DNA of 64,000 nt, taken from NCBI GenBank assembly GCA_009731375.1, contig BJOX01000071.1:423154-487153 (forward strand). Reading direction: 5' to 3'. The notes below the pieces were generated by a model, which was not told the DNA's origin, did no database searches, and saw only the letters and a list, made by a program, of their open reading frames with translations. The DNA comes from Paulinella micropora. Taxonomy: Eukaryota > Cercozoa > Imbricatea > Euglyphida. Made by a program: the position numbers and the translations under genes. Shown in pieces: positions 14,501 to 22,874 of the stretch; within the stretch, counting starts at the first letter, position 1, and each line of letters begins with the position of its first letter.

Positions 14501-17500
14501 ACTCCGCTGGCCAGCTCGCTACAGGCGCTGCTAGCTCGCTGTCACTCAGCGGGGCTGGAGGCACTAGCACCCTTTCCGCTCCGGCGTCCGGCACCTCTGC
14601 GCTCAAGCTTCCGACCGCACTACCAAGCAGTACTAGCCTGGTGTCGCTGGGCTCCGACGGCGCGCTGTTGTACGGGGACCAGGCTATCTCGCATGGTCTG
14701 AGCCTTGTAGCCACTTCGTACGTGAAGAAGCCCGACAGCATGGCGAGTAACAGTTGGAACGGCCTGGTTGCGAGTGCGTCCACTGCCGGGAACGGCAACG
14801 CGTACGACGGCTTCAACACGGGCTCAAACTTTTCCTGGCAGAGCAACACTAGTACCTACAATGCCACGAGCGGTGCCTACACTTCCAGTTCCAGCAAAAC
14901 GTTTTCGGGCGTAGTGTACTCCGGAGAGTGGCTCCAGCTAGATTTTGGCACCGGTGTCGTCCTGCAACAGTACTACCTGCAAGCCCAGTCCAGCGGTCTG
15001 GATAAATCGCCAAAGACTTGGCAGGTGGGCACGTCGTTAGACGGCACTACCTGGACGCTGTGGCACACTAGCTCGTACACCTTTGTCGACGGCACTGCCA
15101 TCACTCTCGCGCCGACTGACACCGCCAGGCCCGCCCGGTACGTGGCCATCGTGGTTGCTACTATCAAGGCAGGAGGGAGTTCTAGCTGGTGCGGAATCAA
15201 CCACTTTGGCTTTGACTACACCTCGTGCCCCGCGATCAAGAACATAGCGGCGCCGCTCGTCAGCACTGACGCTGCCAACAAGGCCTACGCAGACCTGCTA
15301 AGTGCTTCTGCGCTGAAGCTGCCGGTGTCTCTGCCCTCTACCGGACAGACGGCCCTGGTCACACTGGACAGCAGCGGCAACTCGGGCACGGGCGCCGCGA
15401 CCTCGTTAACGCCGTGCTCGTTCCCTGTCTGGAGCAACGCCTCGTCTAACAGCGCCACGTGGTCATTGTCAGCCTATGCTTATGAAACTGGTTATGGCGA
15501 TACTTGGCAGCCGTGGAGAATGTTTGACAATACTACCACAGGTGACACGGGCTTTTTAGGCAAGATATTTTACAACAGCAGCGGGGTCTACACTGCATCG
15601 CTCGTCACTGGTCTCGGTTACACTGTGCAGTCAACTAACGGGGTACAGGGAGATTGGTTTCAGCTGCGTCTCGTGGACGGGACTAGCATGCGCCTGAAGG
15701 ACTTTGACTGGTATCCGCGCCTGGCCGAGGTCAACCAGTGGTCTACTTGGCCCCGGCGGATAGCGGTGTTCGGCTCTAACGAAGCGTCCGCTACTCCCAG
15801 TAGCTGGACAGAGCTGTACCGCTCGGGCAGCAACATGCCTACTTGGCTAGTCTCCGAGCTTTACAGGACTTTCACTCTTACTAGCCAGGGCTACTACAAA
15901 GTCTACCGCTTTGTCATAGAGTCACTCTATGTCCCCGTAGGCGGGAATGGTTATATACGCATCGCGGAGATCAAGCCCAGGTTTTGGACAGGGAAACAGG
16001 CATTCGCGATCGACGCTGATGGTTATATCGTGTTCGGCTCGACCCCGGAGTCGCACTCACACACGTCGCCGCTGACGATCGGCACCTCCACGCTCACGAG
16101 CACCGGGACGGTCGCGCTGAGTCTGCCTAGCGCGCTGCCGTCCAACACGTCCTTCGTTTCCCTGTCTAGCGGGGGGCAGCTAGCCGCCTCATCTGTCAGA
16201 GTGCCTGCTAGCCTGCCCGGCTCGATGTCGCTGGTCACGCTGGATTCGGCGGGCCAGCTTGCGGCCAGCTCGTTGTTGCCAGCCTCCACGCCGGCCCAGA
16301 CCGCCGTTCTGAGCCTGACTTCTGCGGGGCAGATGGTGACCCAGAGCACTTCGACCACGGTCGTGACTTCTGGCTCGGTGACGCTGCCGACCTGGACTTC
16401 CATGTCGGCCTATACGCCTACCACGGACCCTAACTGGGTGCTCAGCCACTCTTCCGCACAAGTAAGCCAGGAGAGCTACAGAGTTTTCGATGGTGTCGCC
16501 GCCAATGGCTGGACTAGCCTCGGCAACTACAACTCGGACGGGAGTATCAACACGACCAACAACGCCGTTACCAACGTAGGCGGCAGCAACGTGTATGGCG
16601 AGTACTTTACGCTCCAGCACCAGCGGCGCCGGTACAGAATCACGAGCTTTGCGTTGACCAACGGAGTTACTCTCAGTACCTCAACCAAAAGCTTCACGTT
16701 GGCGGGGTCGGACAATGGCAGTACCTGGACACTGGTCTGGTCCGGTAACTTCTCTTTTACCACGACGTCACAGACCCTGAACTCGAGCGCGCCCGCTTCG
16801 ACCGCGTTCTATTACTACCACCGGTTTATTGTCACTTCGGTACATTCGAGCGCCGCGTCCGTCGTGGGGACCTTTGCGCCCGTTGAGTCCGAGGGCGTGT
16901 CGGCCACTGCCGCGGGCCTCACGGGCGTGGATACGATCACGAGCGGCAAAATCACCACGACGTTGCTGACCGCGCTGCCCTCCGCCGGCACGGACCGCGT
17001 GGTACAGATCAACGACCTCGGGCAGTTCGAGCTGGGCACCTGGGACCGTGGCCACTGGCTGACGAGCGACACGGCCGTCACTGTTAATAGTGGAACTGGC
17101 AGGAAGATCCCGGTCGATGGCGTAGTGAGGCTGGCGCCCGTGTACGGCAACATCACTGTAAGCAACGCTAACGGCTTCACGACCTGGCAGAACACGTCCG
17201 GTATGCCCAGGAAATGGCTGATCACTGCCTCGTTCAAGTTTATTACTTCGGCAGCGGCTACCAACAACCCGCCGACCAGTGGCGCCTATTACGATGTCTG
17301 GGTCGAAAGGAATTCAGTGAGACCTGCGTCAAGCACCGGCGTACAGCAGGCGGAAGGCAATTTTGAGGTAACAGGGGGCGCCCATGGGCTCTATGGCAAC
17401 GGGAAGTACACTTCGCTAAGCCTGTCGGGTATCATGGAAGTGGCAGCGAACGAGTATATTTGGTTCGAAGCTTACGGCGACACACAAGGCGCTGTCACTT

Positions 17501-17571
17501 GGAAACTTGTTATTGGTGGGACGGCTGTTTATGAAAGGGGCAGAGTGACCATTACCGAGATTCCGGGCTGA
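11572..17571 (+). CDS. Giant fibre / host-attachment protein (1999 aa)
   Basis: A very long Ser/Thr/Ala/Gly-rich mosaic protein. Discoidin-like (F5/8 C) beta domains are suggested around residues 85-245, 694-889 and 1043-1219, each with a WLQLD-type signature and a trailing SW/TW-xx-WH. Less certain copies lie near 1280-1470 and 1600-1770. Residues about 455-555 are tandem SVAIGYYAG/AVAIGATAG repeats typical of YadA/Hep_Hag adhesin heads. Linkers repeat LPxSLPxSTxLVxLDSxGQL, a shaft-like pattern. TDAANKGYVD (about 902) and TDAANKAYAD (about 1230) are the classic phage tail-fibre motif. The last 150 residues resemble a C1q/TNF-like jelly-roll head. Probably a trimeric virion spike; exact domain borders are uncertain. 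Confidence 0.8.
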   Translation: MEVARSYKRRRLDGATDDIVLPVDRQSGDVLVSDGDGGVRWATGGVAANEAVALNTAHRLTTSGNPHLVDLADLITLTLDTEAKTNQPAGMTSNSSAGFVASASSNSAQAYLAFDSDFSTLWGTTAPDSCSGNNYTAMIETMVDNLPVSGAWLQLDLPMHAKVTAYHFTSAGAITAPRDWVVAYSADGSRWFTWDSQTAQTFVGDSLRMFTPAAAAEYARYLRVICTKNNGAGVWYMRSLAFDYQLYNAGYIENTSYPTKASQLVPKAYVDHQVAGAVKFPSVMPTQNDCVVTMDPDGSIFAVKDRTLKQPTLAPNADGAVVLMDTDFTVTTIPDTLARLPNPLPASTTQLVTVDPDGVLGLSSQLSSSTLTLTGAGGNSTLSAPSSGSCALKLPASLPASTKLLAAGADGAMSYAEGDFLKMPVTSGILVKETGVINTKTIEDLFRQASGALAVGYLAGGDMKQGAASIAIGDYTGMVTQGSGAVAVGDTTGNENQGDNAVAIGATAGSTNQGARSVAIGYYAGTTNQGARSVAIGSHAGAVLGADSIAIGGCDNALSVPATNAIVLNASGADMNVSTSGSTTIRPVRSGQASGQMVLQYNPSTYEMSQSSFSLPSSLPGSTSLVTLDSVGQLGTSGAGTLSLTGAGGTSTLSAPASGSTALKLPSSLPITTALMSLTSNGAMQAGGNMIYHNLMFGLAATGSKMPSDMTTNPWVSPDMYTYTASSDGRYGDNVLYDARLAFDNSASTTHMGTGPYDATTGVWSGSLGVTGKTISGVFVNGNWLQLDLGRVVQLTQYYVTSASSINSATSYAPGQWAMATSTNGSTWTMWHDQNVTQTFTTSQEKTFAPIVPAIGRHVVMVFRVAGSSNLVGRVVNEIASLKFDFNDYVYLPRNLSPPSDVTDAANKGYVDTQTSKTPLTIGTSTIASTGTVALSLPSALPASTSLTSLTSAGQLSASALKVPVSLPGSTLLVTLDSAGQLATGAASSLSLSGAGGTSTLSAPASGTSALKLPTALPSSTSLVSLGSDGALLYGDQAISHGLSLVATSYVKKPDSMASNSWNGLVASASTAGNGNAYDGFNTGSNFSWQSNTSTYNATSGAYTSSSSKTFSGVVYSGEWLQLDFGTGVVLQQYYLQAQSSGLDKSPKTWQVGTSLDGTTWTLWHTSSYTFVDGTAITLAPTDTARPARYVAIVVATIKAGGSSSWCGINHFGFDYTSCPAIKNIAAPLVSTDAANKAYADLLSASALKLPVSLPSTGQTALVTLDSSGNSGTGAATSLTPCSFPVWSNASSNSATWSLSAYAYETGYGDTWQPWRMFDNTTTGDTGFLGKIFYNSSGVYTASLVTGLGYTVQSTNGVQGDWFQLRLVDGTSMRLKDFDWYPRLAEVNQWSTWPRRIAVFGSNEASATPSSWTELYRSGSNMPTWLVSELYRTFTLTSQGYYKVYRFVIESLYVPVGGNGYIRIAEIKPRFWTGKQAFAIDADGYIVFGSTPESHSHTSPLTIGTSTLTSTGTVALSLPSALPSNTSFVSLSSGGQLAASSVRVPASLPGSMSLVTLDSAGQLAASSLLPASTPAQTAVLSLTSAGQMVTQSTSTTVVTSGSVTLPTWTSMSAYTPTTDPNWVLSHSSAQVSQESYRVFDGVAANGWTSLGNYNSDGSINTTNNAVTNVGGSNVYGEYFTLQHQRRRYRITSFALTNGVTLSTSTKSFTLAGSDNGSTWTLVWSGNFSFTTTSQTLNSSAPASTAFYYYHRFIVTSVHSSAASVVGTFAPVESEGVSATAAGLTGVDTITSGKITTTLLTALPSAGTDRVVQINDLGQFELGTWDRGHWLTSDTAVTVNSGTGRKIPVDGVVRLAPVYGNITVSNANGFTTWQNTSGMPRKWLITASFKFITSAAATNNPPTSGAYYDVWVERNSVRPASSTGVQQAEGNFEVTGGAHGLYGNGKYTSLSLSGIMEVAANEYIWFEAYGDTQGAVTWKLVIGGTAVYERGRVTITEIPG

Positions 17572-17607
17572 TTTTTTTTCTTTCGAGTCTGTATTTTTTA
17601 ATTAAAA

Positions 17608-17904
17608 ATGGACGCGTTGCGACAAGCACTAGCCGAGAACGAGAACGAGCTGGCCACGTGCCTAGCCCGCCGCCGGATACTGGCGGTCGAACGAGAGAGG
17701 TTACAGCTGCAGATCGCGCTGTGCGAAAGGGTCTGTGATTGCAAGGCGATGCGCGAGCAAGTTAAGACGCTTATCCAACAACAAGAGGTGGCAGAGGCGA
17801 CAGCAGCCGAGGCAGCCGCTCGCGCGGTCGTCGAGGCCGAGGCTGACGAAATGACGATAGATGAGACGGTCGTGGAGATGCTGCCTGACACCATCAATGG
17901 CTAG
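17608..17904 (+). CDS. Small coiled-coil protein
   Basis: 98 residues, strongly helical. Heptad-like Leu/Ala/Glu spacing runs through most of the length and the C-terminus is acidic. It starts just after TTTTTTAATTAAAA, 37 bases downstream of the fibre gene. Its TAG stop overlaps the TAG stop of the convergent R2 gene within a shared CTAG. Function unknown. A coiled-coil partner of the adjacent fibre would be a guess from position only. Confidence 0.6.
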   Translation: MDALRQALAENENELATCLARRRILAVERERLQLQIALCERVCDCKAMREQVKTLIQQQEVAEATAAEAAARAVVEAEADEMTIDETVVEMLPDTING

Positions 17905-18878
17905 AAGTCCTGGTCTAGGCCCCATTCGGGCTCCTTGGCCGGCGCCCGCGCGTACTCGCTCACTCTTTTCTCGAAAAAGTTAGTCTTGCCTACCTCGCCT
18001 AGCTGCTCCATGAAGGGCAGAGGGCACTTGGCCACCCCATACAGCTTTTCGCTCAGGCCCAAGTTCTGCAACAGGCCGTCGGCCACGAACTCGACGTACC
18101 GCTCCATCAGCGTCGCGTTCAGGCCCAGCAGGGCCACCGGCAGCGACTCGCTGATGAACCTCCGTTCGACCTCGACACAGCCAGCGACGATCTGGAAAAT
18201 GCGCGACATCTGCAGCTTGTTCGACATGTGGTGCTTGTACAAGTGGCACGCAAACAGGCCGTGCTGCGTCTCGTCCCTCGCAATAACCTCGTTGCTGGTG
18301 CACAGGCCCTGCAGCAGGCCCGGATGCTTTTGTTTCAGCCAAAAGATGGAGGCGAAAGAAGAGGCGAACTGGACAAGTTCCACACAAGCGAACGCCACCA
18401 GCCGCTCGGCAAACGAAGACCGGGCCGGGCTGAGCCACTGCAGCGCCCATTTGGCTTTTTGGGCCACGGTCGGGACCTGCGTGATCGCATTGAACAGCTT
18501 GTCCTTCTCTTGCTGGTCGCTGATGATCGTGTCGATCAACAGGCTGTAGGTCCGCGAGTGTTCGGCCTCATTAAAGATCTGGTAAGAATAAAAAAGTCTC
18601 GCTTCGGAATACTGCACTTCGGCCAAAAAATTAGCGGCCAGGTTCTCTTGGATGATGCCGTCCGAGCTAGCAAAGAAGCCCAGCACCATCTTAATAAAAT
18701 GCTGTTTATCGACATTTAGTTTCTTGAAATCTGCCTGTTCCCGGCTCAGGTCTAGCTCATCTGCCGTCCAGAACGACCGCAGGGAAGCTTCATAGAATGA
18801 ATACAGGTCCGGACGCCGTATCGGGAAGAGACAAAATCGCGATGCTTCCGGCACGAGCAGTTTTTCTTCAGTGTCCAT
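17901..18878 (-). CDS. RNR2: Ribonucleotide reductase small subunit (R2), class Ia
   Basis: 325 residues from the ATG at 18878. The frame stays open to 18983 but the family begins near this Met. It supplies the tyrosyl radical used by R1 to make deoxynucleotides. Metal ligands by alignment with eukaryotic R2 are D43 (ELDLS), E104 and H107 (NEAEH), E167 (CVELVQ), E203 and H206 (RDETQH). The radical Tyr is Y111 in RTYSLLID. The C-terminus NFFEKRVSEY...LDQDF is the R1-docking tail, so the gene is complete and intact. It is divergent from the gene at 18993 across 114 bases and far from R1 (42.4-44.6 kb). Of eukaryotic/viral type. Confidence 0.96.
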   Translation of the reverse strand: MDTEEKLLVPEASRFCLFPIRRPDLYSFYEASLRSFWTADELDLSREQADFKKLNVDKQHFIKMVLGFFASSDGIIQENLAANFLAEVQYSEARLFYSYQIFNEAEHSRTYSLLIDTIISDQQEKDKLFNAITQVPTVAQKAKWALQWLSPARSSFAERLVAFACVELVQFASSFASIFWLKQKHPGLLQGLCTSNEVIARDETQHGLFACHLYKHHMSNKLQMSRIFQIVAGCVEVERRFISESLPVALLGLNATLMERYVEFVADGLLQNLGLSEKLYGVAKCPLPFMEQLGEVGKTNFFEKRVSEYARAPAKEPEWGLDQDF

Positions 18879-18992
18879 AATTCGTTCAGCTGCCTGTTGT
18901 CCAGTTTCAGCAAGGCCATCTCTTTTAATACTGTAAAAGGGAAAGAGGATATATTTTTTTCTTATGGCGCAAAACAGAAACAAAGACTAACT

Positions 18993-19340
18993 ATGTTGCA
19001 AAGACGTAAGACCGAACAGCGGCTGATGCCCTCGTCGCCAGAGTCCATCACCGTAACCTCGCACGAGCTCGCACTCGAGCTCAAGCGCAGCTACAGCGAT
19101 TTCTCTTGGCAGAGCGTGCCGCAGCTCATTGTTCACGGGGTCAAGTACCTCGCTCTCTATACTAATCATACGGGCGAGGAGAAGAAGCAGATCCTCATTT
19201 CGGTCCTCGTCGACTTGTGTCCCGACGACAACGTGGACAAGCTCATCCCGCCCGTGGTCGATGTCATCTGGGAGCTCGTGAAGGCCGCCCTCGCTACCAA
19301 CTGCTGCGAGCTGTGTCCCAAGGTCTGCACTATCAGCTAA
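18993..19340 (+). CDS. Conserved small helical protein, unknown function
   Basis: 115 residues from ATG 18993, divergent from R2. The C-terminal half (NVDKLIPPVVDVIWELVKAA) matches a pattern I associate with a small protein widespread in algal large viruses, where a helix ends in LIPxxID and a hydrophobic stretch. The last residues contain CCELC. There is no catalytic motif. The stop overlaps the end of the convergent membrane-protein gene by 4 bases. The family link is from memory and moderate. Confidence 0.6.
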   Translation: MLQRRKTEQRLMPSSPESITVTSHELALELKRSYSDFSWQSVPQLIVHGVKYLALYTNHTGEEKKQILISVLVDLCPDDNVDKLIPPVVDVIWELVKAALATNCCELCPKVCTIS

Positions 19341-20011
19341 GTAGGCATCGGGATCAAGTGCCTGCCCAGCGTCACGGGCGTGCCGTGGTGGATCCTGACC
19401 GGGTCGCCGCTCGTCACCATCTGCGCGCGCGCTTTGGCCAGCTTCTCGCGGTCCAGGCGGTGCGCCCACAGCACCACGCCCGGTATAACCTGCTCGTTCG
19501 AACGCACTTTCTCCAGGGCCATGGTAATCTTGACCAGCAGCACGTCCGCCGCTAATCTAAAGCGCCTCTTCTTGGCCATCTCTACAGACAGCTCATTCTT
19601 AACCATTTCAAAGAGGATCTCGCAGGAGAAGTGGCGCTCTGCTTTTTGGCCAAAGTTGAAAAAGCTGTTGGTGCCGGAGACGATGGCTACTACGATCAGG
19701 CAGGTCACGCTGACCCAGTCGTAGCCCGCCCGGCCCGCTTCACACGCCTTGAAGCCGAAATTTCCCACGATAACGGAACAGATCGCCGGCACGATCGTAG
19801 ACAGCAAGCCAAACAACAAAAAACGGTTGTAGTAGTAGTAGCCGGCCGAGTTGTTGAGGCGCGCGTGCAGGGCACACTCGTCCACTACGCTGGCAAAATA
19901 TTGCTCGTGCCTCGAAGACCACTTCTCTTCCTCTCGCTTGACGTCGCTGTCGTCCGAGTCATGGTTGCCGCTCGACTGCGACCGCATCGCCAGGATTTTA
20001 TCCTCGTCCAT
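19337..20011 (-). CDS. Two-TM SLATT-like membrane protein
   Basis: 224 residues. An acidic N-terminus is followed by a YYYYNRFLLFG segment leading into two transmembrane helices (about 60-84 and 96-116), then FNFGQKAERHFSCEILFEM and a long helical tail. This layout (soluble helix, two TMs, long amphipathic helix) is that of SLATT/DUF4231-type proteins, which are frequent in large DNA viruses and in bacterial nucleotide-signalling systems. No partner gene of such a system is seen here, so a defence role is not supported. A virion or host-membrane role is likely. Confidence 0.65.
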   Translation of the reverse strand: MDEDKILAMRSQSSGNHDSDDSDVKREEEKWSSRHEQYFASVVDECALHARLNNSAGYYYYNRFLLFGLLSTIVPAICSVIVGNFGFKACEAGRAGYDWVSVTCLIVVAIVSGTNSFFNFGQKAERHFSCEILFEMVKNELSVEMAKKRRFRLAADVLLVKITMALEKVRSNEQVIPGVVLWAHRLDREKLAKARAQMVTSGDPVRIHHGTPVTLGRHLIPMPT

Positions 20012-20081
20012 CTTTACTTTTGGTGGTGGGAAACTGCAAGATTAAAAAAAATGTGCGACTGCTGGGCCGGCGGCCACTCGA

Positions 20082-20912
20082 TCAGCAACCGGCTTTCGAC
20101 AGCAGCATCTCCCAGTCCGCCCCGTTCAAGTCCACCTTGTCCCTGGTGTCAGGATTGCACACCTGCAGGTGCAAGTACTTCGTCAGCGTCGAAAACACCA
20201 AGTACTGGTCGTGCCGGTCCTGCGCCGACGACTGGTAGCCACCCGAACTTGCGAGGAAAGGAATGATCAGGCTGCCCGACTGAACTTTCGAGCCGCGCGA
20301 GATCGCGCCCGTGATTGACACCTCCTCGTAGTTGCCACCCGTCGAGTACGCTAGACTTGAGCATTCCTTGATCTTGATGCCTAGCGAAGTCGGCAGGCCT
20401 AGCGCCACGACTTGCGGCAAGATAGTGGCCTGGCCCGGTTTCGCCACAAAGACCTCGTATTGAGCAGAAGTCGGGACGCCCAGCACAGCATGCGCGCTGT
20501 CCTCGCCCTTCTTGGTGTAGATATTGAACTCCGCTAACGCGGACAGCGTGAACTGCAGCTTGAGCTTGGCGTCGAGATACTGAACGCCGATCGACTGTCC
20601 TACTTGTACAAAGCCCTCGTTGATTAAAAGCGACTGCAGCGTGTCGGCCAAAGTTTCGCCTGTATAATTTTGCGACGGGATCGTGATCGTGACATCGCCC
20701 GTGTCAGTGGAGTTCAAGTAGAGCTTGTTGTTCTTGGAATTGATGTTGTACGTCGCGTTCGGGATCGTCGCCCAGATGAGCTTGTACTTCCCTTGGATTG
20801 CTTCCGACAGCGACAGCCGGAACTCGGCCGGATCGCCTGAGCCTTGCACCCGGTCGCGGTCCTTGCTGCGGACCAGGATGTTCATCTCCGAAATGTTGCG
20901 TAGGCCGCTCAT
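20082..20912 (-). CDS. Penton-like / minor capsid protein
   Basis: 276 residues. The N-terminus has RSKDRDRVQG, then F.LSLSEAIQGKYKLIW and IPNATYNINSKNNKLYL, followed by TITIPSQNYTGETLADTL. This pattern (RD, an extended strand, IPNxxYNI, NN.L, IP.GNYT) is that of the single-jelly-roll penton-like proteins of Polinton-like and related viruses. It would occupy capsid vertices formed with the major capsid protein. It is convergent with nothing and shares a divergent promoter region of about 50 bases with the structural gene at 20966/21637. A second partial copy lies beyond the gap at 21155. Confidence 0.7.
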   Translation of the reverse strand: MSGLRNISEMNILVRSKDRDRVQGSGDPAEFRLSLSEAIQGKYKLIWATIPNATYNINSKNNKLYLNSTDTGDVTITIPSQNYTGETLADTLQSLLINEGFVQVGQSIGVQYLDAKLKLQFTLSALAEFNIYTKKGEDSAHAVLGVPTSAQYEVFVAKPGQATILPQVVALGLPTSLGIKIKECSSLAYSTGGNYEEVSITGAISRGSKVQSGSLIIPFLASSGGYQSSAQDRHDQYLVFSTLTKYLHLQVCNPDTRDKVDLNGADWEMLLSKAGC

Positions 20913-20965
20913 TTCTGAGAAAAAAAATAAATGTTGTCACTAGTCTAGTACAAGAGGAAAAAAAT

Positions 20966-21154
20966 ATGCTGACGCTGAGTGGCGCCAAGCGTATGCGCCT
21001 GGAGGATGTGGTCGAGACCAAACCGTTGCCTAGCATGGTCACGGCCTTTGGCGAACACAAGGTCGCGGAGTCTACCCCGCTAGTGCAGGAGACTTTCCCT
21101 TACACGGGCACCCTGAACTCGCGCAAGTTCGCGACCTCTGGCTCCGTGACCACC
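20966..21154 (+). CDS. 5' end of structural protein, truncated at gap (duplicate)
   Basis: 63 codons starting at ATG 20966, running into a 10-N gap. They match the first 63 codons of the complete gene at 21637 except for a few substitutions near the start (GAKRMR versus GNKRLR). It belongs to the 661-bp duplication spanning the gap and is probably the same gene seen twice. Confidence 0.8.
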
Positions 21155-21164
21155 NNNNNNNNNN

Positions 21165-21583
21165 GCGCTGTCCTCGCCCTTCTTGGTGTAGATATTGAAC
21201 TCCGCTAACGCGGACAGCGTGAACTGCAGCTTGAGCTTGGCGTCGAGATACTGAACGCCGATCGACTGTCCTACTTGTACAAAGCCCTCGTTGATTAAAA
21301 GCGACTGCAGCGTGTCGGCCAAAGTTTCGCCTGTATAATTTTGCGACGGGATCGTGATCGTGACATCGCCCGTGTCAGTGGAGTTCAAGTAGAGCTTGTT
21401 GTTCTTGGAATTGATGTTGTACGTCGCGTTCGGGATCGTCGCCCAGATGAGCTTGTACTTCCCTTGGATCGCTTCCGACAGCGACAGCCGGAACTCGGCC
21501 GAATCGCCAACCCCTTGTATCCGGTCGCGGTCCTTGCTGCGGACCAGGATGTTCATCTCTGAAATGTTGCGCAGGCCGCTCAT
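21165..21583 (-). CDS. Penton-like protein, duplicate 5' part
   Basis: N-terminal 139 codons of the penton-like gene (ATG at 21583), cut by the gap. At the protein level it is nearly identical to 20494-20912, with changes such as VQGSGDP to IQGVGDS. It is half of the contig-overlap duplication, not a separate gene. Confidence 0.8.
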
Positions 21584-21636
21584 TTCCGAAAAAAAATTAA
21601 ATGTTGTCACTAGTGTAGTGCAAGAGGGAAAAAAAT

Positions 21637-22818
21637 ATGCTGACGCTCAGCGGCAACAAGCGCCTGCGCCTGGAGGATGTGGTCGAGACCAAACCGCTCC
21701 CCTCCATGGTCACTGCTTTTGGCGAACACAAGGTCGCGGAGTCTACCCCGCTAGTGCAGGAGACGTTCCCTTACACGGGCACCCTGAACTCGCGCAAGTT
21801 CGCGACCTCTGGCTCCGTGACCACCGCCGCCGGCCTGTTGTCGCTCAGCGGCGCCGCGCAGGCCGAGACGCTCCGTCGCTGCAAGTACCGCGCGGGACAA
21901 GGGCTCGTCTGCCGCTTCACGGCGCTGTTCCCCGCCGCATTCAACGCGGCTAACTCGGCCATGGCCGGCCTCGGAGACGACAACAACTGGTTCTTTTTTG
22001 TGCAGGACCAGACCGGAGCCAACAGGCTGCGGATCCTGCACCGCAACGCGACCGTCGACACTTACGTCGACCAGAAAGACTGGAATCTCAACAACTGCCT
22101 GGGCGGCGACGACGACATGGACCGCAAGGACTGGGCCAAGGGCAACATTTTTCAGATCCAGATGCAGTACTTGGGTTTTGGGGCCGTCACGTTCTCGGTC
22201 GAGAGGCAGTCGGACGGGGTATTAGTACCCGTGCACCGAATCCAGTACGCGGGCGCCAACACGACGCCTTCGCTCTCCAACGCCAGCTTACCGTTCAGGC
22301 TCAAGACGACTGGTGCGGGCGGCCTGGTGCGCACTGCCAGTATCGGCGTCCTGGTCGAAGGTCCCGTGAGACAGCTGGGCATTAATTTTGCGCGCACCAA
22401 CGTGCAGACGATTGGCACGACCGAACAGAACGTGCTGGTGATCCGCAACAAGAGCTTGATCGGTGCGCTCCCTAACAACGACCTGTTGTTCCCGACCCTG
22501 TTGACCGCCACGGCCGTGTCTGGCACCAAGCCCGTGATCATCCGAGTGCTCACGCAAGCCACGTTCGGCAGCGCGCCGACCTACGCGAACCACGACACGG
22601 CCTCGAATACCGAATACTCCGCTTCGCTGGTCACGGTGTCTACTGGCAATGCGGCGGCCGCGTGCGTCGTGTCGGCCACGGGCTCGGCATCTGCCAGCCT
22701 GGACCTGAGCAGGCTCAATATCGCTATCGGGCCGGGAGAAGTACTATGTATTGCGGCTAGCACTACTTCCGGGTCGGCGGACGTGCATATGAGCTTGTCC
22801 TGGTACGAGGACGTGTGA
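21637..22818 (+). CDS. Virion structural protein of the marine-virus 'RFTALF' type
   Basis: 393 residues. After a disordered start, the segment LRRCKYRAGQGLVCRFTALF followed by NNWFFFVQD...LRILHR is a signature I associate with structural or minor capsid proteins of algal and marine dsDNA viruses. The rest is beta-rich with Thr/Ser/Asn repeats, and the C-terminus ends in a strand-like LSWYEDV. Its start lies 53 bases from the divergent penton-like gene, which supports a virion role. Exact function unknown. Complete, no frame break. Confidence 0.7.
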   Translation: MLTLSGNKRLRLEDVVETKPLPSMVTAFGEHKVAESTPLVQETFPYTGTLNSRKFATSGSVTTAAGLLSLSGAAQAETLRRCKYRAGQGLVCRFTALFPAAFNAANSAMAGLGDDNNWFFFVQDQTGANRLRILHRNATVDTYVDQKDWNLNNCLGGDDDMDRKDWAKGNIFQIQMQYLGFGAVTFSVERQSDGVLVPVHRIQYAGANTTPSLSNASLPFRLKTTGAGGLVRTASIGVLVEGPVRQLGINFARTNVQTIGTTEQNVLVIRNKSLIGALPNNDLLFPTLLTATAVSGTKPVIIRVLTQATFGSAPTYANHDTASNTEYSASLVTVSTGNAAAACVVSATGSASASLDLSRLNIAIGPGEVLCIAASTTSGSADVHMSLSWYEDV

Positions 22819-22874
22819 AAAAAAAAGAAAGTTCGTCTTGTATTATTAAAAAACAAAAGGGGCGGAGAAAGGGA

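Larger units (their letters stand above)
20494..21825. repeat. 661-bp direct duplication on either side of a 10-N gap
   Basis: 20494-21154 and 21165-21825 are collinear, both exactly 661 bases, and differ by scattered single-base changes. The gap separates them precisely. This is what two overlapping contig ends that were not merged would give, with the differences reflecting alleles or distinct virus copies. Confidence 0.85.

Noticed and set aside
20966-21583. True tandem duplication of penton and structural genes
   Set aside because: Both copies are exactly 661 bases and end exactly at the N gap, which is better explained by overlapping contigs.
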